A model generated the notes under the pieces. That model did not search any database. It was not told the DNA's origin and was given only the letters and a program-made list of their open reading frames with translations. From assembly GCA_035513295.1 (NCBI GenBank), contig DATKCH010000092.1:1-34701 (forward strand): a stretch of DNA of 34,701 bases, in the 5' to 3' direction. The position numbers and the translations under genes are program-made. The stretch comes from DATHRK01 sp035513295. Its GTDB lineage: Bacteria > Gemmatimonadota > Gemmatimonadetes > Longimicrobiales > RSA9. Within the stretch, counting starts at the first letter, position 1, and every line of letters starts with the position of its first letter. Below are positions 1-7,176 of the stretch, piece by piece.

Positions 1-162
1 GCCGCCACCGCCACGCCGCTGTGGGACGGCGTCGGCGGCGGCGACGTTCCGGGCAGAGACGCAATGCTCGCTCCCGCGGACGTCGCCGAGGCCGTATCCT
101 GGCTGCTGGACAGGCCCGGGCACGTTCGCATCCCCTACCTGTCGATCTCGCGCTCCGCCTAG
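1..162 (+). CDS. Short-chain dehydrogenase/reductase, C-terminal fragment
   Basis: The window opens inside a gene; only the last 53 codons and the TAG stop are present. The reading (AATATPLWDG..., then MLAPADVAEAVSWLLDRP and HVRIPYLSISRSA) fits the tail of classical SDR oxidoreductases: the loop after the active site (usually PG.v.TplW), followed by the helix 'p.DVAeav.flls.P..v.i..l.i'. SDR enzymes reduce or oxidise alcohol/keto groups with NAD(P)H in the cytoplasm. The Rossmann glycine motif and the Tyr-x-x-x-Lys catalytic pair lie outside the window, so substrate cannot be inferred. Its stop codon overlaps, tail to tail, the stop of the usher gene on the other strand (shared CTAG). Confidence 0.7.
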   Translation, partial: AATATPLWDGVGGGDVPGRDAMLAPADVAEAVSWLLDRPGHVRIPYLSISRSA

Positions 163-2771
163 CGGGTCACCACGAAGTCCAACCCCGTCACGTAGTCGCC
201 GACCGGATCGAACTCCAGCCGGAAGGCATGCCGCGCCGGTACGGCGTCCGCGCCGATGGCCTGCAGCTGCTCCGCGTCCAGGGAAACCTCATAGCGTCCC
301 GGCGGCAGCGCCGGCAGGTAGAAGCTGCCGTCCGCGAAGGTGGAGGTCGATCCCCGGTACTCGCAGCCCTCGACGCACCTCACGTTCAGTCGCGCTCCGG
401 CGAGAGGACGCGTCCCGCTCCCGTCTGCCATCGTCACGACGCCATCCACCTCGCCGCCGACGTAGAAGGGCACGTCGATCGGCTTGTAGCTGCTCGGATC
501 GGTCACGAAGGAGAATTCGCGCACGGCCGGCACGAGCGCGGGATTGCTCACGGACGAGTCGTCGATGCGCACCGAGTACTGGTAGTAGGCCAGCAGGTCG
601 ACGGCCCTCAATACGCTGTCCGCGCCGCGGCGCACCGCGACCGATTCGCGGAAGCGCACGGCGCCGCCGTCCACCAGCTCTTCGCCGGGCGAGTACGCGC
701 GGTCGCCGTCGCGGTCGATGAAGAAGCGGAACGCCGCGCCGGACCGGCCGATCCAGGGCTGCTTCGTCGGAACGATGCGGCGGTTGGCGGGGTCCACCGC
801 CAGCGCCCCCCGCAGCGTCTGCCGCAGCCGCGTTCCGCCCGCATCCCGCTGCACCCCCAGGGTGGCCAGGAGCGGGTCGCCGTCGTAGGTGACGCGCACC
901 TCGAAGCGCCCGGCGTCCAGAGCGAAATTCCGCTCGGCGGAGACCGAGATCCGGGTGGCTCGCGTGAGCGGCCGGCTCAGCGCGAGCTCGACGCGGTCGG
1001 CCGACGCCTCGTGCAGGCCACGGGTGTACAGCGCGCGCAGGAGCGTGCCATTCAGCGGCGCGAGGGCGCCGGCGTGGCCGGACACGTTGTAGAGCGTCCC
1101 CAGCAGCAGCTCGCGGGATTCCGCCGGGCCGAAGAAGTCCCCCGTGCTGCGGCCCCGCAGGCCGACGCTCTGGCGCAGGCGTCCCACGCTGGCGACGGCC
1201 TCCAGCTCCAGGGACGCGTCGGCGTCGCCCGCCTTCGAGCGAGTCCAGTCCGCCACCAGGCGGCCCGTCATCCCGACCCGTCCGACGCGGAACGGCGAGA
1301 AGCCACGCAGGCGGAAGCGCCAGTCGTCGCCGCGGGGGTTGTAGCCGGGGCTGTCGGAGAACCGTGCGACCTCCAGCTCGCCGCTGGCCAGCGACGACGA
1401 AAAGCCCTCGACGGCCGCGCGCGCGAACGCCCCGGGTGCGAGCTCGAGCGACGCGTGCAGCCCCTCGGTGAGTCGCGCCGCGAGGCTCTCGAAGAACACG
1501 ATCTCCGAGCCCGCCGCCGCATCGCCGATGTACTCGATACCGGCCGCGTTCGTGATCCGGTCGGTTACGCCCCAGGCGACGCGGGTGAGGATCGCGGTTC
1601 CGGCGTCGCGGGCTCGGACTCCGCCCGCGACCGAGTAGTCGACCTCCCCGGCGGGCACCAGGCCGAACGGCACCGGGACTCCCCGCTCCTCCCGCAGGAA
1701 CTCGCCGCTGGGGCCGTAGAAGCGCAGCGAGACGACGGAGCGGCCGTAGAAGAGGGGAAGGCGGAACTCGTATGCGCCCAGGCCGTCCGCCATCGCGAAA
1801 TCCTGGAGCTGGCCGTTCACGTACAGCTCCACCTCCGCATCGGGCTCCGTCTGCCCCCGGATCAGGTGGATCGAAAAGAGACGCCGGTGCTGCACCGGCT
1901 CGTTGGTCACGCGGATCCCGTGCAGGTCGAACGTCCCGACCCCGGCCGCCGTCAGGCTGCCGACGCGCAGTTGCGACAGTCGCCGTTCCTCGTCCGAGAA
2001 GACGTAGCGCCACGAGCCGCGCACGTCCGAAGCGCGCAGTCCCTCCCCGGACCCGACCCCCCGAACGCCGGCCTCCAGGTCCCCGCCGAAGGCCTCGAAC
2101 CCGGTCGCCAGGCCGAACGAGGTGAAGTTCGCGCCCGCCCCCGTGCTTGCGTCGAGCGAGTAGTCGAGGACGCCGCCGTAGAGGCGCCGCCGCAGGCGCT
2201 CGGCGCGCAGCGGAGCGTGCGGAGCCAAGCGGTCCGCGCCCGCCGTCGTGGCCCGCAGGCGTCGGCGCCGCTCCGCGGCGACGATGGGAAAGACCCGGTC
2301 GCCGGGGTCGATGCGCAACGCCAGTTCGCCGAGATCCACGAGGACACGCACGCCGAACACCCTCTCCAGCGCGGACGGGAGCACGAAGAGGTCGAGGTCG
2401 CCGAGGAGTCCGTCCGCCGGCCCGAGCGCGATTTCCTCCCCCGACACACGCGCGATTCCCGCCGCGAGGTCGATTTCGTACCTGGCTCGGGGGTGCAGGA
2501 AGAAGCCGGTCGCGCGACCCCGGTCGAGGTCCAGGACGACGGGCACGCCGAGGGTCCGGAAGGCCTCGCCGAGCGGGACGTAGAGGGAGTCGCGGTCGTA
2601 GACGGCGGTGAGGACGGTGTCCACCAGGCCCGCGTGCCGGAAGGACAAAAAGGCCGCCTCGGCCTCCGCCGATGGGCGAGGGAGCGCGTCCCGCCGCTCC
2701 TGGGCCTGTCCCGGGCCCGGTAGCGCGGCCGCCAACAGGGCGGCGGCGACGACACCCCGCGGCGCGCTCAT
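159..2771 (-). CDS. Outer-membrane usher (chaperone-usher pilus assembly)
   Basis: 870-residue outer-membrane protein with a signal peptide (about residues 1-23, ending GQAQ). An N-terminal region (about 24-160) is followed by a long beta-rich region with usher hallmarks: VELYVNGQLQ, YEFRLPLFYGRS, VSLRFYGPSGEFLREERG and EVDYSVAGGV, matching the segment where ushers describe an extracellular ring, the plug and the 'DYs...G' barrel strands. At residues 686-698 a DRDGDRAYSPGEE stretch has the spacing of a calcium-binding loop. The last ~100 residues (from 769) form a carboxypeptidase-regulatory-like beta-sandwich with a C799/C803 pair. The usher would secrete and polymerise the pilin subunits encoded upstream. 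Its ATG overlaps the chaperone stop (ATGA), implying translational coupling. Family assignment rests on motif reading; it is divergent from FimD/PapC, so the subclass is uncertain. Confidence 0.8.
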   Translation of the reverse strand: MSAPRGVVAAALLAAALPGPGQAQERRDALPRPSAEAEAAFLSFRHAGLVDTVLTAVYDRDSLYVPLGEAFRTLGVPVVLDLDRGRATGFFLHPRARYEIDLAAGIARVSGEEIALGPADGLLGDLDLFVLPSALERVFGVRVLVDLGELALRIDPGDRVFPIVAAERRRRLRATTAGADRLAPHAPLRAERLRRRLYGGVLDYSLDASTGAGANFTSFGLATGFEAFGGDLEAGVRGVGSGEGLRASDVRGSWRYVFSDEERRLSQLRVGSLTAAGVGTFDLHGIRVTNEPVQHRRLFSIHLIRGQTEPDAEVELYVNGQLQDFAMADGLGAYEFRLPLFYGRSVVSLRFYGPSGEFLREERGVPVPFGLVPAGEVDYSVAGGVRARDAGTAILTRVAWGVTDRITNAAGIEYIGDAAAGSEIVFFESLAARLTEGLHASLELAPGAFARAAVEGFSSSLASGELEVARFSDSPGYNPRGDDWRFRLRGFSPFRVGRVGMTGRLVADWTRSKAGDADASLELEAVASVGRLRQSVGLRGRSTGDFFGPAESRELLLGTLYNVSGHAGALAPLNGTLLRALYTRGLHEASADRVELALSRPLTRATRISVSAERNFALDAGRFEVRVTYDGDPLLATLGVQRDAGGTRLRQTLRGALAVDPANRRIVPTKQPWIGRSGAAFRFFIDRDGDRAYSPGEELVDGGAVRFRESVAVRRGADSVLRAVDLLAYYQYSVRIDDSSVSNPALVPAVREFSFVTDPSSYKPIDVPFYVGGEVDGVVTMADGSGTRPLAGARLNVRCVEGCEYRGSTSTFADGSFYLPALPPGRYEVSLDAEQLQAIGADAVPARHAFRLEFDPVGDYVTGLDFVVTR

Positions 2772-3613
2772 GGAACCGAGAACGAAGCCTCCGCCTCGAA
2801 GCCCTCCGCCTCGACGCGGTCCTCACGCGGGATGTCGGGCCGGTAGGAATCCACGGCCAGAAGAACCCGGTAGCGGCCGCTCGGGAGACCCTCCAGGGGG
2901 ACGTCGAAGCTGATCACGCGGTCGAAGAAGACCTCGAACAGCAGCTCGTCCCGGAGCGGCGGCGCAGGGGCCCCGCCGGGGTCCGCGGATTCCGGAGTCA
3001 CCTGCATGCGCGCGCGTCCGTAGAAGGGCGCGTTGCCGGTGCGGCGCAGCGGGAGGCGGACGGTCAAGGAGTCCGTGCCCACACGCGCCTCCAGCGGCCC
3101 CGGCTCGAGGCCCGTGCTCACCTGACCCTTTTGGTAGAGGAGGGTCGTGACCTGCTCCAGCCGGAAGATCACCTGAGTTGCGACGCCTTCCTGCGCGGTC
3201 TGCTCCGCGGCGGACGACCGCGGCTGCGAGGCCGTGACGATGCGTGCCCAGTAGACGCCGTCGGGCCCGTCCGGCGACGGTCGCGCGCTCATGCGCACGA
3301 TCTGTCGGTCGCCGGGCGCCAGGACGAAGCGGCGCGGAAACGCCCTGATCTGCTCGTGCAGGCCGAAGGCCGCCGCCGAAGCCGTGTCGTCGTAGACGAA
3401 GAACCGGTTTCCTTCCGCGTCCGATGCGGAATAGCCGAACTTGAAGGAGATCGTGACCTCCTGGGGCTCGTTCGACCGGTTGTCGACGAGGAAGGTCCCG
3501 AAGCGCTCGCGGTCGCCGAGGGTCATGACCGTAGGGGCGACCAGCGTCTGCGCCGCCGCCGGGCCGGAGATCGCGGCGGCCGCGACGAGCATGCATAGAG
3601 GGCGAAGAGACAC
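2768..3613 (-). CDS. PapD-like periplasmic pilus chaperone
   Basis: 281 residues with a signal peptide (MSLRPLCMLVAAAAISGPAAAQ). The N-terminal immunoglobulin-like domain shows the PapD pattern: 'LGDRERFGTFLVDNRSNEPQEVTISFKFG' (strands A-B with the typical N-s-s motif), then 'RRFVLAPGDRQIVRM' (the P-G-x-x-Q-x-v-R signature) and 'GVYWARIVTAS' (strand F region, usually 'eyr..l...'). Such chaperones bind unfolded pilin subunits in the periplasm by donor-strand complementation and hand them to the usher. The start is GTG with a GGGAG ribosome-binding site six bases upstream; nine bases separate it from the preceding subunit gene, and it overlaps the usher by four bases. It is longer than typical PapD proteins (about 215-240 mature residues). 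Confidence 0.85.
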   Translation of the reverse strand: MSLRPLCMLVAAAAISGPAAAQTLVAPTVMTLGDRERFGTFLVDNRSNEPQEVTISFKFGYSASDAEGNRFFVYDDTASAAAFGLHEQIRAFPRRFVLAPGDRQIVRMSARPSPDGPDGVYWARIVTASQPRSSAAEQTAQEGVATQVIFRLEQVTTLLYQKGQVSTGLEPGPLEARVGTDSLTVRLPLRRTGNAPFYGRARMQVTPESADPGGAPAPPLRDELLFEVFFDRVISFDVPLEGLPSGRYRVLLAVDSYRPDIPREDRVEAEGFEAEASFSVP

Positions 3614-3622
3614 GGTGGCTCC

Positions 3623-4177
3623 CTAGTTCTCGACTGCGCTGAGGGCGATGAGCGCCGAGTAGTCGCCCGACGGCTGCGCCTGCATCGGCTCCAGCGTCCC
3701 CCCGATCCACACCAGGAGCGACTTCGGGCCGCGCTGGTCCAGCGTGACGGTCGTGCCGCGCGCGGGATCGAACGCGGTGCGCGCGTCGGGCGCGTCGGAG
3801 GTGGCCCAGGCGGCGCTGTTCGCGTCGAAGCGAACCGGCAGCCGATCCGGGCCGGACAGCAGCGCCGCCGGCAGCGCGATCGTCAGCGTGACGACGTGTG
3901 AGGGCCCGCCGCGGACCCTGACCTCGAAGTGGGCGGCGGCGGGATCATCGGGGCGCACCACGACGCTCGCGCCCCCGACCACCAGGCCGAATACCAGGTC
4001 GCCGAGTCGCGACACCGTCACGGACGAGTGGTTGGGGTCGCCCTGGCCTTCGCCCTGCGCGTCGAGCGGACGCGCGTGCGCGAGGAGCGCCAGCGACAGG
4101 AGCGCGGCGAGCGCCCCGCGGACCGCGGCGCGCACGGTCGGCGATGCCGGGGCGTAGCTCCTGGGCATCGGGCTCAC
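3623..4177 (-). CDS. DUF4402-like pilin subunit (third subunit, divergent)
   Basis: 184 residues, secreted (hydrophobic helix ALAALLSLALLAHARPLDAQ). The mature part reads as one beta-sandwich: 'VTVSRLGDLVFGLVVGG' (DUF4402 proteins usually have 'l.FG.v..g'), 'HFEVRVRGGPSHVVTLTIALPAAL', and the closing strand 'SGDYSALIALSAVEN', which aligns with the ends of the two upstream subunits ('GVYTGTVTVTAEQ', 'GVYSGLFGLTVEY'). It is therefore probably a structural or terminal subunit of the same fibre. The GTG start is chosen because it overlaps the previous stop by four bases (GTGA); an ATG three codons later is the alternative. No separate receptor-binding domain is visible. Confidence 0.7.
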   Translation of the reverse strand: MSPMPRSYAPASPTVRAAVRGALAALLSLALLAHARPLDAQGEGQGDPNHSSVTVSRLGDLVFGLVVGGASVVVRPDDPAAAHFEVRVRGGPSHVVTLTIALPAALLSGPDRLPVRFDANSAAWATSDAPDARTAFDPARGTTVTLDQRGPKSLLVWIGGTLEPMQAQPSGDYSALIALSAVEN

Positions 4178-4695
4178 TGTTCCGCCGTGACCGTCACGGT
4201 CCCCGTGTATACGCCCTGGGGGACCGTCGCGCCGACCGTGATGAGGCCGTGCAGATACAGGTAGCCGACGCGCCCGTTCCTGGCCGGCCCCTGGTCGCGG
4301 AGCCTGATGGTGAAGCTCGGACCGACCGGCACGGGCGTCGCGCCGGCGTGGTCGTCCGCCGACTCGTTCACGGACGCCGCTCCCGCGAACGGCAGCGCGT
4401 TGGCGCCCGAAGTCAACGCCGCGGGAGCGGCGATCGCCACCGTGACCGGGCGACCGGGCTGGCCGAAGACGTGGAGCCGACCTGCGCCCGCGTCGGTGGC
4501 GAGCAGCACGTTGGCGCCGGAACCTGCGGGGACGACGCCGAAGTCGATGTCGCTGACCTTTACGATGTTCAGCCCGTTGACGACGTCTGCCGTGATGGAA
4601 ACCGACGTAGTTGCGCTCGCCTGGGCGAGCAGGGGCGGTGCGCCGGCTAGAAGGCCGAGCCCGAGGACCGCGGATCGAAGCACCGGGGAGCGCAT
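4174..4695 (-). CDS. DUF4402-type pilin subunit (second subunit)
   Basis: 173 residues with a clear signal peptide (MRSPVLRSAVLGLGLLAGAPPLLAQ). The mature domain carries the DUF4402 pattern: 'VNGLNIVKVSDIDFGVVPAGSG' near the start, 'GRPVTVAIAAPAAL' in the middle and 'GVYTGTVTVTAEQ' at the end. Its position next to the chaperone and usher genes makes a pilus subunit role likely; DUF4402 itself has no demonstrated biochemical activity that I can cite. It lies between the major subunit gene (79-base gap holding a hairpin) and the third subunit gene (4-base overlap). The ribosome-binding site is weak (GAAGG). Confidence 0.75.
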   Translation of the reverse strand: MRSPVLRSAVLGLGLLAGAPPLLAQASATTSVSITADVVNGLNIVKVSDIDFGVVPAGSGANVLLATDAGAGRLHVFGQPGRPVTVAIAAPAALTSGANALPFAGAASVNESADDHAGATPVPVGPSFTIRLRDQGPARNGRVGYLYLHGLITVGATVPQGVYTGTVTVTAEQ

Positions 4696-4716
4696 CGTCA
4701 GCCTTCAGTGACGACC

Positions 4717-4762
4717 GACCGGATCCGGCAGGGGGCGGATGTTCTCCGGCCCCCGGCCGGTC
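4717..4762 (-). terminator. Intercistronic hairpin after the first pilin gene
   Basis: In the 79-base gap between the first and second subunit genes, GGGGGC at 4731-4736 pairs with GCCCCC at 4749-4754 (extended inward by GG/CC), and GACCGG at 4717-4722 pairs with CCGGTC at 4757-4762. The structure starts 13 bases after the first subunit's stop. No T-run follows, so it may act as an attenuator or mRNA-stabilising stem that lets the first subunit be made in excess rather than as a full terminator; that role is inferred. Confidence 0.5.
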
Positions 4763-4774
4763 CGACGGCGGCTC

Positions 4775-5257
4775 CTAGTACTCCACCGTCAGGCCGAAAA
4801 GGCCTGAGTACACGCCGGTGCTGATGCCACCGCTCGTGTCGATGCTGCCGCCGAGCCAGAACTGGTGGTTGCCGCTTCCGTCCAGGTTGACCGAGGCGCC
4901 GGTGTTGAGCGCCGAGGCGGACGCCTGCGTGCTCGCGTGCGAACCCATGGAGGCGGTGAACGTCATGACGTCGGTCCCGTTCGATAGCGCGATCGATGCC
5001 GGGAACGTGACCGTCACGGGCGTGTTGGCCTCACCGGTCGCCAACCAGTTGGCCGCGGCGGCGTCCGTGTACGCCACGGTCGCGACGGTGTTCAGGCCCA
5101 CCGTCCCGAAGTCCAGGTCGGAGTTGTTGGTCAGGGTCAGAGCGGCGACCACCATCGCGCTGACCGAGGCATCCGCGGACGCCGAGCTCTGCGCGCTGGC
5201 GGTGGCGGGAAAACCCAGGGCGGCCAGAGCGGCCACAGAAAGAACGACCCTACGCAT
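4775..5257 (-). CDS. DUF4402-type major pilin subunit (first gene of the operon)
   Basis: 160 residues: signal peptide MRRVVLSVAALAALGFPATASAQ, then a single small beta-rich domain starting with alternating hydrophobic residues (ADASVSAMVVAALTL, a plausible donor strand), 'NNSDLDFGTVGLNTVATV' (DUF4402 core) and ending 'STGVYSGLFGLTVEY'. It is low in charge and rich in Ser/Thr/Ala, as fibre subunits often are. The start was placed at 5257, not at an upstream in-frame codon, because an AGGAG site sits eight bases before it and a signal peptide follows directly. As the first gene of the operon, separated from the rest by a hairpin, it is the best candidate for the abundant shaft subunit; this is inference. 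Confidence 0.75.
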   Translation of the reverse strand: MRRVVLSVAALAALGFPATASAQSSASADASVSAMVVAALTLTNNSDLDFGTVGLNTVATVAYTDAAAANWLATGEANTPVTVTFPASIALSNGTDVMTFTASMGSHASTQASASALNTGASVNLDGSGNHQFWLGGSIDTSGGISTGVYSGLFGLTVEY

Positions 5258-5636
5258 GGCGTTGACTCCTGTTCGTGAGTTTCTCCCCGCCCGGCCTGGA
5301 CCAGCCGCCGTGCCCCTCCGTCGGGCGATTCGTCGTCGTGCGGGGAATCGACGCCTCGACCACGAGACGTCGTGAACCGCGCCAGGCAAGGGCAATGCGG
5401 GTGCCACCGGGCCCCGGCCGGGCAACGATCTCTCAAATTGTTGTCCTTGAATGACGTAACACTTCGCCCGGTTGCCCCGTCATGCCCCCCGACGGTCCGA
5501 TTCTCGCAAATGGTTTGCGAAATGCGGTATCGGATGCGCGCGCGGTGGCCCCGCCGCGGGCGTAGCTTGGCGCATCGTCGGCGGGAGCGGCGGCGGCGGT
5601 TACGCCCCGCCAGATCGCCGGATTCAGAGGCTCGGA
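5258..5636. other. Divergent intergenic region without a gene
   Basis: 379 bases between the divergently transcribed pilus operon and the zinc-ribbon gene. It holds the AGGAG ribosome-binding site for the pilin gene, a relatively AT-rich patch at about 5428-5465 (the likeliest place for the pilus promoter), a GGCAAC/GTTGCC inverted pair flanking that patch, and a perfect dyad at 5504-5520. No convincing sigma-70 -35/-10 pair was found in either direction, and no conserved open frame was recognised. Confidence 0.6.
5504..5520. promoter_or_regulatory. Operator-like perfect dyad
   Basis: TCGCAAAtggTTTGCGA: two perfect 7-base arms around a 3-base centre, in the divergent control region and in a locally AT-richer context than the surrounding DNA. 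Size and symmetry fit the site of a dimeric helix-turn-helix repressor or activator. No regulator gene lies next to it, so the binding protein is unknown. Confidence 0.45.
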
Positions 5637-6431
5637 ATGCACGTCGCGCTCACGGAAATCCTCCGCTGCGCCTCCTGTGGCGAGGGGCTCGTGCTGCTGT
5701 CGGAGGTCGCCCGGGGGAGCCGCGCGATCGAGGGCTCGCTGGGGTGCCACGGGTGCGGCGTTCGCTACCCCGTCCGCGGCGGGGTCGCGGATCTGCGGCC
5801 CCGCCGAACGCCCGCGGAGAGCGCGCCCGGGCCGGGCCGGGCGGCCGTCCGGCCCGACCCGGGGGGAGAGGACGAGCCCGCGCCGGGGGGCGCCTCCGAC
5901 GCCGGCGCGGAGCGGCCTCCAGGATCCGATGCCCCGCGGGCCGGAACGCCCAGCGCGGACGCCGACCCCCGCCGTGCGGGGCCGACCGATGCCGCGCTGC
6001 GCCTCGGCGCGCTGCTGGGGCTGGCGGACGCCCGGGGCGTGGTCGTGCTGGTGGCTCCCGAAGCACGCCATGCCGGCGAGCTCGCGCGCCTGTTGCCTGG
6101 CCTGGAGATCGTGACCGTGGACGCCGCGGCGCGGGGCGAGGACGGGGGAGGGGGATTCGAGCGCGAGAGCCGCTTGCTGACGCGCCAGGACCTCCCCATC
6201 GCCGACCGGCGCGTGGCCGGCGTCGCGCTCGCCACGAAGTCGCACGTCACCCTCCACGAGGCGGTGCGAGTCGTGGCGCCGGGAAGCCGCGTGGTCGTCA
6301 CCGCCGCGCGGGAGGATACGGCGCGGGAGCTCGAGCGGCTGGGCTGCCGGGTCCTTGCCGACGAGGCCGCCGTCGTGGTCGCGGAGCGCCTCGGCGCGGC
6401 CGACCCGCCGCGCCTGTACCAGCTCGCGTGA
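5637..6431 (+). CDS. Trm112-like zinc-ribbon protein with degenerate methyltransferase-like domain
   Basis: 264 residues. Residues 1-55 form a Trm112/UPF0434-like ribbon: C11-x2-C14 and C37-x2-C40 ('LRCASCGEG', 'LGCHGCGVRYPVRGGVADLRP'). A Pro/Ala/Gly-rich, probably disordered linker runs to about 115. The last 145 residues read like a shrunken class I methyltransferase: 'VAGVALATKSHVTLHEAVRVVAPGSRVVVTA' resembles the late strands of such enzymes (usually 'eaaRvLrPGGrlvv'), but where the SAM-binding G-x-G-x-G loop should be there is 'GVVVLVAPEARHAGEL'. It is probably not an active methyltransferase. The ATG at 5637 was chosen because the conserved ribbon starts just after it; an open frame upstream encodes only low-complexity sequence. 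Confidence 0.6.
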   Translation: MHVALTEILRCASCGEGLVLLSEVARGSRAIEGSLGCHGCGVRYPVRGGVADLRPRRTPAESAPGPGRAAVRPDPGGEDEPAPGGASDAGAERPPGSDAPRAGTPSADADPRRAGPTDAALRLGALLGLADARGVVVLVAPEARHAGELARLLPGLEIVTVDAAARGEDGGGGFERESRLLTRQDLPIADRRVAGVALATKSHVTLHEAVRVVAPGSRVVVTAAREDTARELERLGCRVLADEAAVVVAERLGAADPPRLYQLA

Positions 6432-6474
6432 TGTCCGGCTCGCGCGCGGTCCGCGAGGGCCGCGTGGCCAGGCC

Positions 6475-6497
6475 GGCCCGGGCGATCCGCCCGGGTC
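6475..6497 (+). terminator. Hairpin after the zinc-ribbon gene
   Basis: CCCGGGCG (6477-6484), three-base loop ATC, CGCCCGGG (6488-6495): a perfect 8-base stem, extendable by a G-T and a G-C pair. It lies 45 bases after the stop codon. There is no T-run, so termination is plausible but not certain. Confidence 0.4.
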
Positions 6498-6543
6498 CGA
6501 TGGCCACGGCTCGACGGCCTGCAAACGGCTGCAAGCGTGCGCG

Positions 6544-6572
6544 TTGCGCCTCCGGATGCGCGCGTCTATCTT
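6544..6572 (+). promoter_or_regulatory. Candidate sigma-70-type promoter for the TPR-OsmC-acyl-CoA synthetase genes
   Basis: TTGCGC (6544-6549) and TATCTT (6567-6572) separated by exactly 17 bases, in an otherwise GC-rich 187-base gap. Transcription would start near 6579, about 40 bases before the TPR gene's ATG. Confidence 0.4.
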
Positions 6573-6618
6573 GTGGGCGGTGATCGTGCGGTTGGCGGGG
6601 GGCTCTCCGAGTTAGCCA

Positions 6619-7176
6619 ATGTCGCTCTTCGGCAAGTTGTTTTCACGGGATGCGGGCGGGAGGATCGACTATTACGAGGAGGGAGTCTCCCTTCTCCGAT
6701 CCGGCCAGCATCATGAAGCCCTGACCTCGCTTCGGCTCGCCTTGCGCGAGAATCCGGACGACGCCGCCACCCTCCAGCAGATCGCTGTCGCGTACAGCCA
6801 CATCGGCATGACCGACGAGGCCATCAGGACGTATCGCACGGTGCTCCGCAAGGACCCTTCCGCGGCGGCGGCGCGCTACGGTCTGGCCTTTCTGCTGCTA
6901 CGCGCCGGCCGGGAGGACGAAGCCGCCGAGCTGCTCGAGGTCTTCCTCCAGACGCCCCCCGACGGCCCGGATGCCGCGCGGCACGTGCAGCACGCCCGCT
7001 CCACCCTCGCTTCCATCCGCGGGGAGCCGCAGCCCGCCGAGGGGGCCGCGGCGGACGCCGACGGCGCCGGACGGGACGGTTCCGGTCCCGCCGCCCGGGC
7101 TACCGGTCACGACCGGACCGCGTCGCAGCAGGAGCCTTCGCGGTCGGACCGGGCGGAAGCCTGGCCGAGGCCGTGA
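6619..7176 (+). CDS. TPR-repeat protein
   Basis: 185 residues. Residues about 17-125 contain tandem tetratricopeptide repeats: 'YYEEGVSLLRSGQHHEALTSLRLALRENPDDAATLQQIAVAYSHIGMTDEAIRTYRTVLRKDPSAAAARYGLAFLLLRAGREDEAAELLE' (split here only for reading: three repeats with the usual G/Y-A-P spacing). The last ~50 residues are a charged, low-complexity tail. TPR units mediate protein-protein contacts; no partner can be named. There is no signal peptide, so it is probably cytoplasmic. Its stop overlaps the GTG start of the OsmC gene (GTGA), so the two are translationally coupled. The ribosome-binding site is weak. Confidence 0.75.
   Translation: MSLFGKLFSRDAGGRIDYYEEGVSLLRSGQHHEALTSLRLALRENPDDAATLQQIAVAYSHIGMTDEAIRTYRTVLRKDPSAAAARYGLAFLLLRAGREDEAAELLEVFLQTPPDGPDAARHVQHARSTLASIRGEPQPAEGAAADADGAGRDGSGPAARATGHDRTASQQEPSRSDRAEAWPRP

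Noticed and set aside
21..2723. A plus-strand open frame of 900 codons opposite the usher gene
   Set aside because: Low-complexity Arg-rich translation with no signal peptide or domain; the minus-strand usher has a signal peptide, motifs and operon context.
5393..5406. Sigma-54-like element (TGGCAC ... TTGC, minus strand) upstream of the pilin gene
   Set aside because: Only nine bases separate the GG and GC elements; sigma-54 promoters need ten, and this spacing is strict.
5472..5636. A longer N-terminus for the zinc-ribbon protein (in-frame start at 5472)
   Set aside because: The added 55 residues are low-complexity, overlap the 5504-5520 dyad and precede the conserved ribbon; ATG 5637 fits family starts better.
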